A stretch of DNA of 59,585 nt from Actinomycetospora lutea (GCF_028737205.1 NZ_JAQZAL010000037.1:1-59585); one strand, 5' to 3'. Positions 8,497 to 18,129 are shown, counted from the first letter of the stretch. A program made the numbers and translations. The notes: generated by a model from the sequence alone, not told the origin.

Positions 8497-9738
8497 TCAC
8501 CCGCGACGCGAGTGCTCCGCGACCGCGGTCATGAGCGGCGGCCACTCGTGGCGCAGGGCCTGGTTGCCCATGAACAGCCCCAGGTGCCCGCCGGGCGCGG
8601 TGCGCCGCGTGACCTGGTCCGCCGGGGTCGACACGTGGTCGGCGGCGGCGAACACCTGCACGGGCGGGGTGATGTGGTCGGTGGCCCCGCCCAGCAGGAA
8701 CAGCGGGCACCGGATGGCGCGCATGTCCACGCGCCGCCCGTCGACCTCGAGCTCGCCGTTGATCAGCTCGTTGCCGGCGAAGAGGTGCTCGACCAGCCAG
8801 AGGTAGAACGTGCCGGGCACGTCCTGCGTGTGCTTGAACCAGTCCTCGAACGCCTCGTAGCGCGCGATGGCCTCGGGGTCGTCGAGGTTGCGCAGCAGGT
8901 CGACGTGCTTGGCGATCTCGGCCTCGGGGCGGATCGCGATGAAGCCGCCGAGGACGAAGGAGCCCGGCATGTTCCCGCCGCCCGCGGCGACCATGGCGCG
9001 GTAGGGCAGCTGCCCGAAGCGCTGGGTCATCACCCGCGAGGAGGCGCCGATCGGCGTCTCGCCGGCGTGGAAGTCGATCGGCGCGCCGGCCAGGGTCAGC
9101 GTGTTGACCTTCTCCGGGTGGATCGCCGCGTAGATCGTCGCGAGCCATCCCCCCTGGCAGTCGCCCACCAGGTTGACCTCCCCGCCGCAGTGCTCGACGG
9201 CACGGTCGACGACGGCGATGTAGTCGGAGATCGTCGTGCCCGAGGTCGCCTTGGTGGCGCCGACCCAGTCGAGCGTGAACGCCCGCGTCAGACCGGCCTC
9301 GCGGATCACCATCATCTGCGACTGGCGCGGCTGGAAGTCGACGATGCACGAGTCGTGCCCGGCCTGCGGCGGGAGCACGAGCGTCGGGACCACGTCGTCC
9401 GTCGAGCCCTGGGAGAAGTCCCGCAGGCGCGCGATCGGGGTCTCGAAGACGATCTCGTGCTCGTTGTGCCACTGCGGGCGGCGGCGGGTGAACACGTGCC
9501 GCCACCAGCGCTGGGCGTCGCGAGTGTTGCGGCCGGGCGTCACCGACTGCTCCAGGGCCCGGCGCAGCACGTAGCCCGCACCCTTGGTCATCTCGGCGGC
9601 GCCGCGGACGGCGGCGGTGGCGTGGTAGCCGCGCAGGTACGCGGCCGGATCGGGTGAGGGGGCCTCGGTCTGGACAGCGGTGGGGTCGCGGTCCAGGGGC
9701 TGGTCGGTCTCGACGTGCTCGTCGGCGGGGGCCGTCAT
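8497..9738 (-). CDS. phaC: PhaC-like polyhydroxyalkanoate synthase / alpha-beta hydrolase
   Basis: A 413-residue alpha/beta-hydrolase fold protein whose nucleophile elbow is 'GDCQGGW' with Cys194 in place of Ser, as in PHA synthases (GxCxGG). The acid is probably the Asp in 'GGATDHITPP' and the base the His in 'GGHLGLF'. An ideal AGGAGGTG ribosome-binding site precedes the ATG at 9738. It is shorter than class I PhaC (~590) and resembles the shorter PhaC/DUF3141-like group, so polymerase activity is inferred from the Cys nucleophile and from the neighbouring phaA and phaB. Confidence 0.7.
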   Translation of the reverse strand: MTAPADEHVETDQPLDRDPTAVQTEAPSPDPAAYLRGYHATAAVRGAAEMTKGAGYVLRRALEQSVTPGRNTRDAQRWWRHVFTRRRPQWHNEHEIVFETPIARLRDFSQGSTDDVVPTLVLPPQAGHDSCIVDFQPRQSQMMVIREAGLTRAFTLDWVGATKATSGTTISDYIAVVDRAVEHCGGEVNLVGDCQGGWLATIYAAIHPEKVNTLTLAGAPIDFHAGETPIGASSRVMTQRFGQLPYRAMVAAGGGNMPGSFVLGGFIAIRPEAEIAKHVDLLRNLDDPEAIARYEAFEDWFKHTQDVPGTFYLWLVEHLFAGNELINGELEVDGRRVDMRAIRCPLFLLGGATDHITPPVQVFAAADHVSTPADQVTRRTAPGGHLGLFMGNQALRHEWPPLMTAVAEHSRRG

Positions 9739-9835
9739 GGCACACCTCCTCGCGCCCGGTCCGGGCGCTCGATCGCACCCGGCGTTGGGTGCTGCATGGA
9801 CCGTACGGGCCGCTTGGGATGTTTCGCAACGGCGG

Positions 9836-9849
9836 CTACCCACGGGTAG
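9836..9849. promoter_or_regulatory. Palindrome in the phaC/phaB divergent promoter region
   Basis: CTACCC-AC-GGGTAG is a perfect 6+2+6 inverted repeat midway between the two divergent starts (9738 and 9973). It is a candidate operator coordinating the two PHA genes. The cognate regulator is not identifiable. Confidence 0.4.
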
Positions 9850-9972
9850 GGGAGGGCTCGGACTTCCGGTCGCGGGGGAACCCGACTTCGATGGGCCCGC
9901 GGACCGTGTGGCCCCGGCCACCGTTCGGGTACAGGGCATCGCGACGCGGACCATCGAGCGTAGGGAGCACGC

Positions 9973-10710
9973 ATGGGAGACATGACCGGACAGGTGGCCC
10001 TGGTGACGGGCGGCGCCCGCGGTATCGGACGGGCGATCAGCGTGCGGCTCGCCAACCGCGGGATGAAGGTCGGCGTCGGCTACTCGTCGGACCCGACCTC
10101 GGCGGAGAACCTCAAGGCCGAGTTCCCCGACCAGATCACCATCCACCAGGGCAACATCGGCGACCGCGGCGACTGCGAGCGCGTGTTCGACGAGGTCGTC
10201 AAGGCCCACGGGCGGGTGGACGTCCTGGTGAACAACGCCGGCATCACCGCGGACAAGATGGTGGCCAAGATGGAGGTCGACGACTGGGACCGCGTGGTGC
10301 AGGTCAACCTGTCGGGGACCTTCTACATGGCCCAGCTGGCCTACCTGCAGATGGCCGAGCGCGGCAGCGGGCGCATCATCAACATCAGCTCGGTGATCGG
10401 CGAGCAGGGCAACGCCGGACAGGTGAACTACGCCGCGACGAAGTCGGGGCTGTTCGGCATGACGATGTCGATGGCGCAGGAGGGCGCCCGCAAGGGCGTC
10501 ACCGTCAACTGCGTGGCCCCCGGCTACATCGAGACCGACATGGTGGCCGCGGTGCCAGAGAAGGCGATCGAGAAGATCGTCTCGGGCATCCCGATGAAGC
10601 GCCTCGGCCAGCCCGACGAGGTCGCGCGCGTGGTGGAGTTCCTCGCCGACCCCGAGTCGGAGTACATCACCGGGCAGGTCTACTCCGTCAACGGCGGCCT
10701 GCACATGTGA
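9973..10710 (+). CDS. phaB: Acetoacetyl-CoA reductase (SDR family)
   Basis: A 245-residue classical short-chain dehydrogenase with the nucleotide-binding 'TGGARGIG' (12-19), 'NNAG', the catalytic Ser of 'NISSVIG' and 'YAATK'. It ends at 'VNGGLHM', as PhaB proteins do. It reduces acetoacetyl-CoA to (R)-3-hydroxybutyryl-CoA with NADPH; FabG-like 3-oxoacyl-ACP reductase is the alternative family call. AGGGAG precedes the ATG. It is divergent from the PhaC-like gene, and its TGA abuts the stop of the convergent esterase gene with no spacer. Confidence 0.85.
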   Translation: MGDMTGQVALVTGGARGIGRAISVRLANRGMKVGVGYSSDPTSAENLKAEFPDQITIHQGNIGDRGDCERVFDEVVKAHGRVDVLVNNAGITADKMVAKMEVDDWDRVVQVNLSGTFYMAQLAYLQMAERGSGRIINISSVIGEQGNAGQVNYAATKSGLFGMTMSMAQEGARKGVTVNCVAPGYIETDMVAAVPEKAIEKIVSGIPMKRLGQPDEVARVVEFLADPESEYITGQVYSVNGGLHM

Positions 10711-11658
10711 TCAGTGCAGGCGGGCCGTGAGCTCGGCGCACACGTCGTCGAGCGCGGTCGCCGACGCCCGGCACACGCCGGGGAAGGTGAGGAAACCGTG
10801 CACCGCCCGGGGGTGGTCGGTGTGCCGCACCGGCACACCGGCCCCCTCGAGGCGGTGCGCGTAGTCGACGCCGTCGTCGTGCAGCGGGTCGACGCCCGCG
10901 GTGACCACCAGCGCCGGCGGGAGACCGTGCACGTCCGGCGCGAGCAGCGGCGAGCAGAGCGGGTCGGTCGGGTCGCCGTCGTCGCCGAGGTAGTGCGCCC
11001 GGAACACGTCCATGTCGGCGCGCGTGAGCACCGGCCCGGACGCGAAGCGCTCGACCGAGGCGCGCTCGAAGGTCAGGTCGAGCACGGGGTAGAGCAGGAC
11101 CTGCGCGTCGATCACCGGCCCGGACTCGCGCGCGAGCAGGCAGACCACCGCCGCGAGGTTGCCGCCGGCGCTGTCGCCCATCACCGCGAGGCGGTCGGGC
11201 CGCGCGCCGAGGGTCGCGGCCTCGCGCGCCGCCCAGCTCACCGCGGCGTAGCCGTCCTCGCGCCCGGCGGGGTAGGGGTGCTCGGGGGCGAGGCGGTAGT
11301 CGACCGACACCACGAGCGCCCCGACCCGCGACGCGACGTGCGCGCACAGCCAGTCGGACTGGTCGAGGTTGCCGAGCGTGCCCCCGCCGCCGTGGAAGTT
11401 GACGACGATCGGCAGCGCGCGCGCCGTGGGCGGGCGGTAGAGGCGCACCGGGCGCGGGCCGACGTCGGTGTGGGCGACCCGGTCGGTGACGAACACACCG
11501 CGCGGCATCGGCCCGAACACCCGCGACGTGACCACGTTGTGGCTCAGGCGCCGCGCCCGCGCGCGGGTGATCTCCTCGGGGCCCATGCGGCTGACCGCCA
11601 CGGCCCCCGAGACGTCGGCGAACCACGTGAACATGCGGAGCCGGACGTCAATGTCCAT
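10711..11658 (-). CDS. HSL-family alpha/beta hydrolase (esterase)
   Basis: A 315-residue hormone-sensitive-lipase family esterase with the oxyanion 'HGGGG' (the family's HGGG motif), the nucleophile 'GDSAGGN', Asp in 'GVDPLHDDG' and His in 'AVHGFLTF'. It should hydrolyse short-chain esters in the cytoplasm. The ATG at 11658 has a GAGGGGGT ribosome-binding site. It ends tail-to-tail with phaB. Its location by the PHA genes could suggest a role in hydroxyalkanoate ester turnover, but that is only a guess. Confidence 0.85.
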   Translation of the reverse strand: MDIDVRLRMFTWFADVSGAVAVSRMGPEEITRARARRLSHNVVTSRVFGPMPRGVFVTDRVAHTDVGPRPVRLYRPPTARALPIVVNFHGGGGTLGNLDQSDWLCAHVASRVGALVVSVDYRLAPEHPYPAGREDGYAAVSWAAREAATLGARPDRLAVMGDSAGGNLAAVVCLLARESGPVIDAQVLLYPVLDLTFERASVERFASGPVLTRADMDVFRAHYLGDDGDPTDPLCSPLLAPDVHGLPPALVVTAGVDPLHDDGVDYAHRLEGAGVPVRHTDHPRAVHGFLTFPGVCRASATALDDVCAELTARLH

Positions 11659-11909
11659 GGCACCCCCTCGCGCGAGCCGTGCCCCGCCGTCCACGCCGAC
11701 CGACGGAGGGCGACAGCCTGCACGATCAACCCGGCCCGAGGCGCCCCGGACGGAGCACCGATCGGGGCCAGTCGGTGACCGGCGCGCGCCGCACGGGGAC
11801 GAGCGGGTGACGCGCGTGTCGTGTCGACGACACGTCGCGTCGCTCCGCCGGGCGGTTGCTCCGGACGTCGTCACGGGATGCCGACGGCGGCTTCCGTAGC
11901 GTCGCGGCG

Positions 11910-12665
11910 GTGAGCACGCCGCCGAGCGACCCGCGCACGGACACCGTCGACGGCCGGCGGCTCGAGAACCTGCTCGTGGCGGCCGTGGTGCTCGTCCTCG
12001 TCGTCGGGGCCGGCATCGCGGGCGTCGTGGCCGTCACGCGGCGCGGCCCCGACGCCGTGCCCGCCTACGCCCAGCCGGCCGCCGCCCCGGTGCCCGCGGA
12101 CGCCGCGGCCCGCGCGAGCTGGGCGCGTGGCGCCGCGGGCCCGACCGGCGTCCCGGAACGGGCGCTCGTAGCCTACGCCGGCGCCGAGGCCGCGGCCCGG
12201 GACGAGCTCGCCGACTGCGGCCTGTCGTGGGTGACGCTCGCCGGGCTCGGCCGGGTCGAGTCGAACCACGGCCGCTTCGGGAACACCGCCCTCAACGAGG
12301 CCGGGCGCCCCGCCGATCCGGTCCGGGGCCCCGAGCTGGACGGCACGAACGGCAACCGGGAGATCCGCGACTCCGACGGCGGGCGCCTCGACGGCGACAC
12401 CACCTACGACCGCGCCGTCGGCCCGCTGCAGTTCATCCCGTCCACCTGGGCGCTCTACGGCGCCGACGGGGACGGCGACGGCGTCGGCGACCCCGACGAC
12501 CTCGACGACGCCGCCCTGGCCGCCGCGCGCTACCTGTGCGCCGACGACCGCGACCTGCGCCGCGGCGACGACTGGCGCGCCGCGGTGCTCGCCTACAACC
12601 GCTCGCAGGCCTACGTCGACCGCGTGCGCCGGGAGGCCGTGGGCGCGGCGACGGCGGTGGGCTGA
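11910..12665 (+). CDS. Membrane-anchored lytic transglycosylase (SLT-like)
   Basis: A 251-residue protein with an N-terminal membrane anchor (about residues 16-40), an Ala/Pro linker, and a lytic-transglycosylase domain. The catalytic glutamate is in 'GRVESNHG', followed by 'AVGPLQFIPSTW' and the late 'AVLAYNRSQAY'. An acidic 'DGDGDGVGDPDD' loop resembles a calcium-binding loop. It cleaves peptidoglycan glycan strands on the outer face of the membrane. The GTG at 11910 is chosen because it directly precedes the hydrophilic N-terminus. Its TGA lies within the first unit of a 13-base tandem repeat. Confidence 0.85.
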   Translation: MSTPPSDPRTDTVDGRRLENLLVAAVVLVLVVGAGIAGVVAVTRRGPDAVPAYAQPAAAPVPADAAARASWARGAAGPTGVPERALVAYAGAEAAARDELADCGLSWVTLAGLGRVESNHGRFGNTALNEAGRPADPVRGPELDGTNGNREIRDSDGGRLDGDTTYDRAVGPLQFIPSTWALYGADGDGDGVGDPDDLDDAALAAARYLCADDRDLRRGDDWRAAVLAYNRSQAYVDRVRREAVGAATAVG

Positions 12666-12711
12666 CGGAGGTGGCTGACGGAGATGGCTGACGGAGGTGG
12701 CTGACGGAGGT
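12660..12711 (+). repeat. Tandem repeat, four 13-base units
   Basis: Four consecutive copies of GGCTGACGGAGGT (the second has GAGAT) run from the stop codon of the transglycosylase gene to three bases before the stop of the convergent PRC-barrel gene. Every unit carries a TGA and a GGAGG. Confidence 0.9.
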
Positions 12712-12714
12712 GAC

Positions 12715-13074
12715 TCAGCGCCGCGCGAGACGCCGCTCGCCGAGCGAGCCCGTCTGGTACGCCAGCCCGTAGTGCGCGAACACGCCGGGCTCGTCGGAGG
12801 CGTGCAGCTCGCCGTCGGGGTCGATCCCCGGCGCCTCGCGGACCAGCTCGCGGGCGAAGGCGACCTTGAGGTGCTCGGGGGTGACGACGGCGCCCTTGAG
12901 CGGCGCGAACACCAGCCGCGCCTTCCCGAACAGCGAGGAGAGCTTCACCGTCACGAACACGGCCTCGTCGCCGAGGGTGTCGACGTAGACGGCCTCCAGC
13001 GTGCCGATCTTCGCGTCCTCGACGTCGACGACGGGGCGGCCGCGCCAGTCGCGGATGTTCTCGGCGGGGATCAC
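12715..13074 (-). CDS. PRC-barrel domain protein
   Basis: A 119-residue protein whose N-terminal half is a PRC barrel: 'IPAENIRDWRGRPVVD', then 'KIGTLEAVYVD' and 'FVTVKLSSLFG'. PRC barrels act as small-ligand or RNA/protein-binding adaptors. The GTG at 13074 is the only start compatible with the domain; the ribosome-binding site is weak. It is followed in the same orientation, 80 bases upstream, by the racemase gene. Exact function unknown. Confidence 0.8.
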   Translation of the reverse strand: MIPAENIRDWRGRPVVDVEDAKIGTLEAVYVDTLGDEAVFVTVKLSSLFGKARLVFAPLKGAVVTPEHLKVAFARELVREAPGIDPDGELHASDEPGVFAHYGLAYQTGSLGERRLARR

Positions 13075-13154
13075 GCGGCCGAGCCTAGGGCCTGCGGCCG
13101 CGAGGGCGTGGCGCACGGTGGGCGGCGAGGAGGCGCACGTCCTCGGCCGGACGC

Positions 13155-14018
13155 TCACACCCCGCGCAGCGCCGGCTGCTCCGCGGTGTCCGGATCCGTG
13201 CCGCGCCCGGACTCGTCGGTGGCCGGGAGCTCGGCCCGGGCGATCCGCCCGCCGCGGGCCAGCGCCCGCCCGATGGGGTAGGCGAGCGCGGCCGCCGGCA
13301 GCGGGCCCTCCTCGCCGCCGAGGTGCACGCGGACCTCGGCGGCCCCGGCCGCGGGGTCCTCGGGGAGGCCCAGGCGGCGCAGGGCCTGCCCGGCCACGGC
13401 CCGCGAGCTGTCGTGCAGGCCGGTGCCCGGCGGGAGCGCGGCCAGGATGTCGTCGACGACCAGCGGGTAGTGCGTGCAGCCGAGCACCACCGACCGGCAG
13501 TGCTCCGGGGTGCGCGCCGCGGCGAGGGCGATCGCGTCCCGCACCCCCGCGGCGTCGGCGTGCTCGACGGCCGTCGCCAGCCCGGGGCAGGCGACCGACG
13601 CGGCCTGGCCGGGCGCCGCGAACTGCTCGAGGAGGTCGGCCTGGTACCCGCTGGCGGTGGTGCGCTCGGTGGCCCAGACCGCGAACGGCAGCCCGGTCGC
13701 CCCGGCGGGCTTGACCGCGGGGACGGTCACCACCACGGGCCGCTCGGGCTCGACGGCCGCGCGCAGCGGCACCACCGCGGTCACCGAGGCGGTGTTGCAC
13801 GGCACCACGATCGCGTCGGCGCCGCGGGCGACCGCCAGCCGGCCGGTGCCGACCACGCGGTCGACGATCCAGTCCGAGGGCTTCGACCCCCACGGCATGC
13901 CCTCGGGGTCGAGGTAGAGGTCGAGCGCGAGATCAGGGCGCAGGTGGCGCAGCCAGCCGGCCGTCGCGAGCAGCCCACACCCCGAGTCGATGAGCGCCAC
14001 GCGCCGGTGCCCGACCAT
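13155..14018 (-). CDS. murI: Glutamate racemase-like (Asp/Glu racemase family)
   Basis: A 287-residue protein with 'ALIDSGCG', 'GMPWGSKP', the first catalytic Cys in 'VPCNTAS' and the second in 'LGCTHYPL', all in MurI order. It makes D-glutamate for peptidoglycan. The motif DSGCGLL differs from the usual DSGVGGL and the WGSKP loop from YGSKS, so a related racemase is possible. The start is ATG 14018; GTG 14021 directly before it is in frame. It fits with the transglycosylase gene nearby as cell-wall related. Confidence 0.75.
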   Translation of the reverse strand: MVGHRRVALIDSGCGLLATAGWLRHLRPDLALDLYLDPEGMPWGSKPSDWIVDRVVGTGRLAVARGADAIVVPCNTASVTAVVPLRAAVEPERPVVVTVPAVKPAGATGLPFAVWATERTTASGYQADLLEQFAAPGQAASVACPGLATAVEHADAAGVRDAIALAAARTPEHCRSVVLGCTHYPLVVDDILAALPPGTGLHDSSRAVAGQALRRLGLPEDPAAGAAEVRVHLGGEEGPLPAAALAYPIGRALARGGRIARAELPATDESGRGTDPDTAEQPALRGV

Positions 14019-14046
14019 CACCTGCGAGTCTAGGACCCGCCCGATC

Positions 14047-15144
14047 TCAGACCATCGCCGCGCTCCCGACGTCCGGGTGCTCGCGGTGGAAGGCCACCAT
14101 CGCGCCGACGTGCTCACTGAACGGCGGGCAGCGCACGCCGACCTCGTCGAGCAGGGCGGTGGTCGCCGTGACGTCGTAGACGGTCGGGTGGGTGAGGTAG
14201 TCCAGCGTCGACGAGGGCAGCGCGAAGAGCCGCCCGACGCCGGGGACGTGGTCGATCGAGAACTTCGACAGCGCCGAGGGCACCGGCACGACGCGCAGCT
14301 TCTTGCCGGTGTGGACCGCGAACGCCTCGCACATCTCCAGCACCGACGGGGGCCGCGGGGCGGCGAGCGCGACCGTGCGGTTCAGCGCCCCGGGGTGCGG
14401 CGCGAGCGCGGCGATGGCGTCGACGACGAAGTCGCTCGGCACGAGGTTGAACTGCACCCGCGCCGGGTCGGCGGGCAGGGGCATCACCGCGACGCGGCCC
14501 TGGCGGGCGATGAGCTGCAGGGCGTAGTACGGCCCGTCGTACTTCTGGGTCTCCCCGGTGCGGCTGTCGCCGACCACGACCGAGGGCCGGTAGATCGTCA
14601 CCGGCAGGCCGGCGTCCCGCGCCTTGGCGACGATGCGCTCGGCCTCGTGCTTGGTGTGCTCGTAGTGGTTGGAGAACGCCTGCCCGAGCTCGAGGTCGTC
14701 CTCGGCGAAGATCCCGTCGTAGCGCCCGGAGACGTAGCAGGTGCTGACGTACTGCAGCCGGACGAGCTCGCCCGCGCTGCGGGCGAGGTCGACGACGTGG
14801 CGCGTGCCGTCGACGTTGACCGACCATGCGAGCTCCGCGGGCACCGACAGGTCGTAGACGGCGGCGAGGTGGAAGATCTCCAGCGGGCCCGACCGCAGCG
14901 TCGCGGCCTCCTCGTCGTCGAGGCCGAGACCCGGGCGGGTGATGTCGCCGACGACGAGGCGGGTGCGTCCCGCGATCGCCGGCTCGGCGGCCTCGAGACG
15001 GTCCAGCGTGGCGCGCGCCCGGTCCAGCCAGCGCTCCTGCACCAGCGCCACGGCGGCGGCGTCGGAGGAGCGGCGCAACGTGCGCGGCAGCAGCGCGGTG
15101 CCGAGGAAGCCGGGGAAGCCGGTGAACAGCACGGTCGTCGGCAT
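14047..15144 (-). CDS. NAD(P)-dependent extended SDR, acyl reductase-like
   Basis: A 365-residue extended short-chain dehydrogenase with an early 'FTGFPGFLG' dinucleotide-binding loop, '[12 protein letters not shown]', 'FHLAAVYDL' and catalytic 'STCYVSG...YEHTKHEAE'. This matches the thioester/fatty-acyl reductase-like branch (male-sterility NAD-binding type). A likely role is reduction of an acyl thioester or a modified lipid, substrate unknown. ATG with GAGGAGA seven bases upstream. It lies only 28 bases from the racemase start and is probably co-transcribed. Confidence 0.75.
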   Translation of the reverse strand: MPTTVLFTGFPGFLGTALLPRTLRRSSDAAAVALVQERWLDRARATLDRLEAAEPAIAGRTRLVVGDITRPGLGLDDEEAATLRSGPLEIFHLAAVYDLSVPAELAWSVNVDGTRHVVDLARSAGELVRLQYVSTCYVSGRYDGIFAEDDLELGQAFSNHYEHTKHEAERIVAKARDAGLPVTIYRPSVVVGDSRTGETQKYDGPYYALQLIARQGRVAVMPLPADPARVQFNLVPSDFVVDAIAALAPHPGALNRTVALAAPRPPSVLEMCEAFAVHTGKKLRVVPVPSALSKFSIDHVPGVGRLFALPSSTLDYLTHPTVYDVTATTALLDEVGVRCPPFSEHVGAMVAFHREHPDVGSAAMV

Positions 15145-15339
15145 GCGGTCTCCTCGGTCAGGGGTGCCCGTCGGGGTCCGGGGAGGAGACCATGAACCCC
15201 TGCGGTCCGCCGGACGACGTGGACCGCACGTGTCTGTGAGAGCCGTCATGGGTCCGGTCGTGTCGGCGCGGAAAGGTGTGCCGGACGCCGGACCAGGGCA
15301 GAACTGGACGAAGGTTCGCGGCTAGGAGGACATGCTCAG

Positions 15340-16707
15340 ATGAGCGCGCAGCGCATCGTGGTGGTCGGCGCCGGGTTCGCCGGCCTGAAGGCCGTCCAGC
15401 GCCTCGAGAGCGAGCTCAAGGGCGAGCTGGCGCGGGGCGAGGTGGAGATCGTGGTGGTCAACCCCCACGACTACATGCTCTACCTCCCCCTGCTGCCCCA
15501 GGTCGCGGCCGGGGTCATCACCGCCCAGTCGGTGACCGTGCCGCTGCCGCGGGCCATCAAGCGGGCCCAGCGCCTGCCCGGCCAGGTGGTGGGGCTCGAC
15601 CTGGAGCGCAAGGTCGCCGTCGTCCGCAAGATCAGCGAGGACGTCGTCGACCTGCCCTACGACCGTCTGGTCATCGCGGCGGGCAGCGTCACCCGGCAGT
15701 TCGACATCCCCGGGCTCGAGGAGCACGGCCTGGGCATGAAGAACCTGGGCGAGGCCGCGTACCTGCGCGACCACGTCCTCTCCCAGCTCGAGCTGGCCAA
15801 CGCCTCCACCGACCCCGACGAGCGCGCGGCCCGCTGCAGCTTCGTCGTGGTCGGCGGCGGCTACGCCGGCACCGAGACCGCGGCGTGCCTCGAGCTGCTC
15901 ACCGACGCCGCGCTGAAGCGCTTCCCGCGCCTCGACCCGACGCTGGTGAAGTGGACGCTGGTCGACATCGCCCCGCGCCTCATGCCCGAGCTCGGGCAGC
16001 GCCTCGGCGAGGAGGCGCTCGACCTGCTGCGCCGCCGCGGGATCGGCATCCGGCTCGAGACCGGCGTCGAGGAGGTCACCGACTCCAGCGTCACCCTCAC
16101 CGACGGCAGCACGATCCCGACCAAGACCCTGGTCTGGACCGCGGGCGTCACCGCGAGCCCGCTGGTCAAGATGCTCGGGGTCGAGCTCATCCGCGGGCGC
16201 GTCAAGTGCGGCACCGACCTGCGTCTCGACGGGTACGACGACGTGTTCGTGCTCGGTGACGCCGCGGCCGTCCCCGACCTGACCGCGAGCCCGCCCGGAT
16301 CGGCGCTGTGCCCGCCGACCGCCCAGCACGCGACGCGGCAGGCGGTGATCGCGGCCGACAACGTCGTCGCCTCGCTGCGCGGCGAGCCGCTGCGCGAGTA
16401 CAAGCACCACGACCTCGGGCTCGTCGTCGACCTCGGCGGCACCCAGGCGGTGGCACACCCGCTGAAGCTGCGGCTCACCGGCGTCGTCGCCCAGGCCGTG
16501 ACCCGCGGGTACCACCTCTACGCGCTGCCGCTCATGCGCACGCGGATGCGCGTCGTCTTCAACTGGATCCTGCACCTGTTCGGCGGCGACGACTTCGTCC
16601 GCATCGGCTTCCTGCAGGGGCGCAAGAGCGAGACCTCGTCGTTCGAGGAGACGCGCGACTACCTGTCCGAGGAGGACATGGAGAAGCGGGCCACCGCCGC
16701 CGGGTGA
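15340..16707 (+). CDS. ndh: Type II NADH dehydrogenase
   Basis: A 455-residue FAD flavoprotein: FAD loop 'GAGFAGLKA' near the N-terminus, NADH loop 'VVGGGYAGTE' at about residues 170-180, 'VLGDAAAVPD' FAD ribityl motif, and a C-terminal amphipathic/hydrophobic membrane anchor ending around 'FNWILHLFGG'. It transfers electrons from NADH to menaquinone without pumping protons. AGGAGG lies at 15325-15330. An ATG-CTC-AGA-TGA micro-ORF at 15332 overlaps the start (TGA shares bases with the true ATG) and could tune initiation. Confidence 0.9.
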   Translation: MSAQRIVVVGAGFAGLKAVQRLESELKGELARGEVEIVVVNPHDYMLYLPLLPQVAAGVITAQSVTVPLPRAIKRAQRLPGQVVGLDLERKVAVVRKISEDVVDLPYDRLVIAAGSVTRQFDIPGLEEHGLGMKNLGEAAYLRDHVLSQLELANASTDPDERAARCSFVVVGGGYAGTETAACLELLTDAALKRFPRLDPTLVKWTLVDIAPRLMPELGQRLGEEALDLLRRRGIGIRLETGVEEVTDSSVTLTDGSTIPTKTLVWTAGVTASPLVKMLGVELIRGRVKCGTDLRLDGYDDVFVLGDAAAVPDLTASPPGSALCPPTAQHATRQAVIAADNVVASLRGEPLREYKHHDLGLVVDLGGTQAVAHPLKLRLTGVVAQAVTRGYHLYALPLMRTRMRVVFNWILHLFGGDDFVRIGFLQGRKSETSSFEETRDYLSEEDMEKRATAAG

Positions 16708-16723
16708 CGGGCATCCTGGGCAC

Positions 16724-17677
16724 GTGAGCGCCGCCGAGGGAGACGAGGGGGACGGCGGGTTCGTCGAGGACATGCCCGCCGCCGACGGCACGCGCCTGCG
16801 GCGGTGGGACAACGGCGCCGCGGGCGTGCCGGTCGTGCTGTCCAACGGCCTGGGGGCCAGCGCCGCGGCCTGGCCGTTCCTGCACGGCGAGCACTGCGGC
16901 TACCACGCCACGACCTGGTACCACCGCGGTCTGGGCGGGTCCGCGCGCCCGGACGACGAGTCGCGCATCGGCGTCGGCGCCCACGCCGACGACCTCATCG
17001 CCACCATGGACGCCGCCAGCATGGAACGCGCGGTGGTCGTCGGCTGGTCGGTGGGCGTCGCGGTCGCGATCGAGGCGGCCCGGCGCGCCCCCGAGCGCGT
17101 CGCGGGCCTGCTCGCCCTGGGCGGGGTGGCCACCGGCGTGTTCCGCGTGCTGCCCGCGTTCCCGCCGCTGGCCGACCAGGTGCCCGAGGGCGTGCACCGG
17201 CGGGCCGCGCGGATCGGCGGCTGGTTGCTGCGGGTGGTCGGGCCGCCCGTCGCCGGAGTGATCCACATGCTGCCGCGCAGCATGGACGCCAGCCGCGACG
17301 CCCTCGAGCGCGCCGGCATGGACGCCGCGGCCCTCGACCCGACCGGCGCCACCGCGCCCATGGTCACGCTCGCCGAGGTGGCCCGGCAGTTCGCCCGCCA
17401 CGACTGGACCTGGTTCTCGCGGATGGTCCTGGCCGCCGCCGAGCACGACGCCCCGGACGACGACGCCCTGGCCGCGCTGCGGATGCCCGCGACCGTCGTG
17501 GCCGGTGACTACGACACCCTCGCCCCGCCCGCGGACATGGCGGCGCTGGCGGCCGCGCTGCCCGACGTCCGGCTGGTGCGCCTGCCCGGCTCGCACTTCC
17601 TGCCCCTGCAGTTCCCGGACGCCCTCGCCGGCGAGCTCGCCGCGCTCGCGCAGCGCGCGGGCCTGGGTCAGGCCTGA
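16724..17677 (+). CDS. Alpha/beta hydrolase
   Basis: A 317-residue alpha/beta hydrolase: early '[13 protein letters not shown]' oxyanion region, nucleophile Ser in 'GWSVGV', Asp in '[10 protein letters not shown]' and His in '[10 protein letters not shown]'. The substrate cannot be told. It starts with GTG 16 bases after the ndh stop and is likely in the same transcript. Its 3' end overlaps the stop region of the convergent aroQ by 10 bases. Confidence 0.8.
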   Translation: MSAAEGDEGDGGFVEDMPAADGTRLRRWDNGAAGVPVVLSNGLGASAAAWPFLHGEHCGYHATTWYHRGLGGSARPDDESRIGVGAHADDLIATMDAASMERAVVVGWSVGVAVAIEAARRAPERVAGLLALGGVATGVFRVLPAFPPLADQVPEGVHRRAARIGGWLLRVVGPPVAGVIHMLPRSMDASRDALERAGMDAAALDPTGATAPMVTLAEVARQFARHDWTWFSRMVLAAAEHDAPDDDALAALRMPATVVAGDYDTLAPPADMAALAAALPDVRLVRLPGSHFLPLQFPDALAGELAALAQRAGLGQA

Positions 17678-18129
17678 CGCACGATCCGCTCGGCGAGGAA
17701 GCGCAGCGCGAGGTCGTAGCCCGTCGGACCGGCCCCGGCGATCACGACCGTGGCCACCGGCGACACGTACGAGTGCGACCGGAACGCCTCCCGTGCGTGC
17801 ACGTTCGACAGGTGCACCTCGACCACGGGCACGGGCAGCGCCGCCAGCGCGTCGCGCAGGGCCACGGACGTGTGCGTGTAGCCGCCCGGATTGATGATCA
17901 CTCCGGCGTGGTCGGTCATCGCCTCGTGGACCGCGTCGATGAGCACGCCCTCGTGGTTGCTCTGGCGCGCGTCGACCTCCAGCCCGAGGTCGGCGGCGGT
18001 GCGGCGGGCGCGTTCCTCCAGGTCGGCGAGGGTGTCGCGGCCGTAGATCTCGGGCTCGCGCCGGCCGAGGAGATCCAGGTTGGGGCCGTTGACGAGCAGG
18101 ACGGGGCGAGGGTTCACGCGCCACTCCAT
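17668..18129 (-). CDS. aroQ: Type II 3-dehydroquinate dehydratase
   Basis: A 153-residue type II dehydroquinase: '[18 protein letters not shown]' with the catalytic Tyr, 'QSNHEG', '[10 protein letters not shown]' and 'VEVHLSN' with the catalytic His. It converts 3-dehydroquinate to 3-dehydroshikimate in the shikimate pathway. Length is typical. ATG 18129 used; GTG 18117 (giving VNPRPVLL) is a good alternative since the conserved part begins there. Confidence 0.92.
   Translation of the reverse strand: MEWRVNPRPVLLVNGPNLDLLGRREPEIYGRDTLADLEERARRTAADLGLEVDARQSNHEGVLIDAVHEAMTDHAGVIINPGGYTHTSVALRDALAALPVPVVEVHLSNVHAREAFRSHSYVSPVATVVIAGAGPTGYDLALRFLAERIVRQA

Noticed and set aside
8497..10704. A single 735-residue protein covering the PhaC-like gene and the antisense of phaB
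   Set aside because: The upstream part is antisense to phaB and lacks any domain; the PhaC-like protein starts at an ATG with an ideal ribosome-binding site at 9738.
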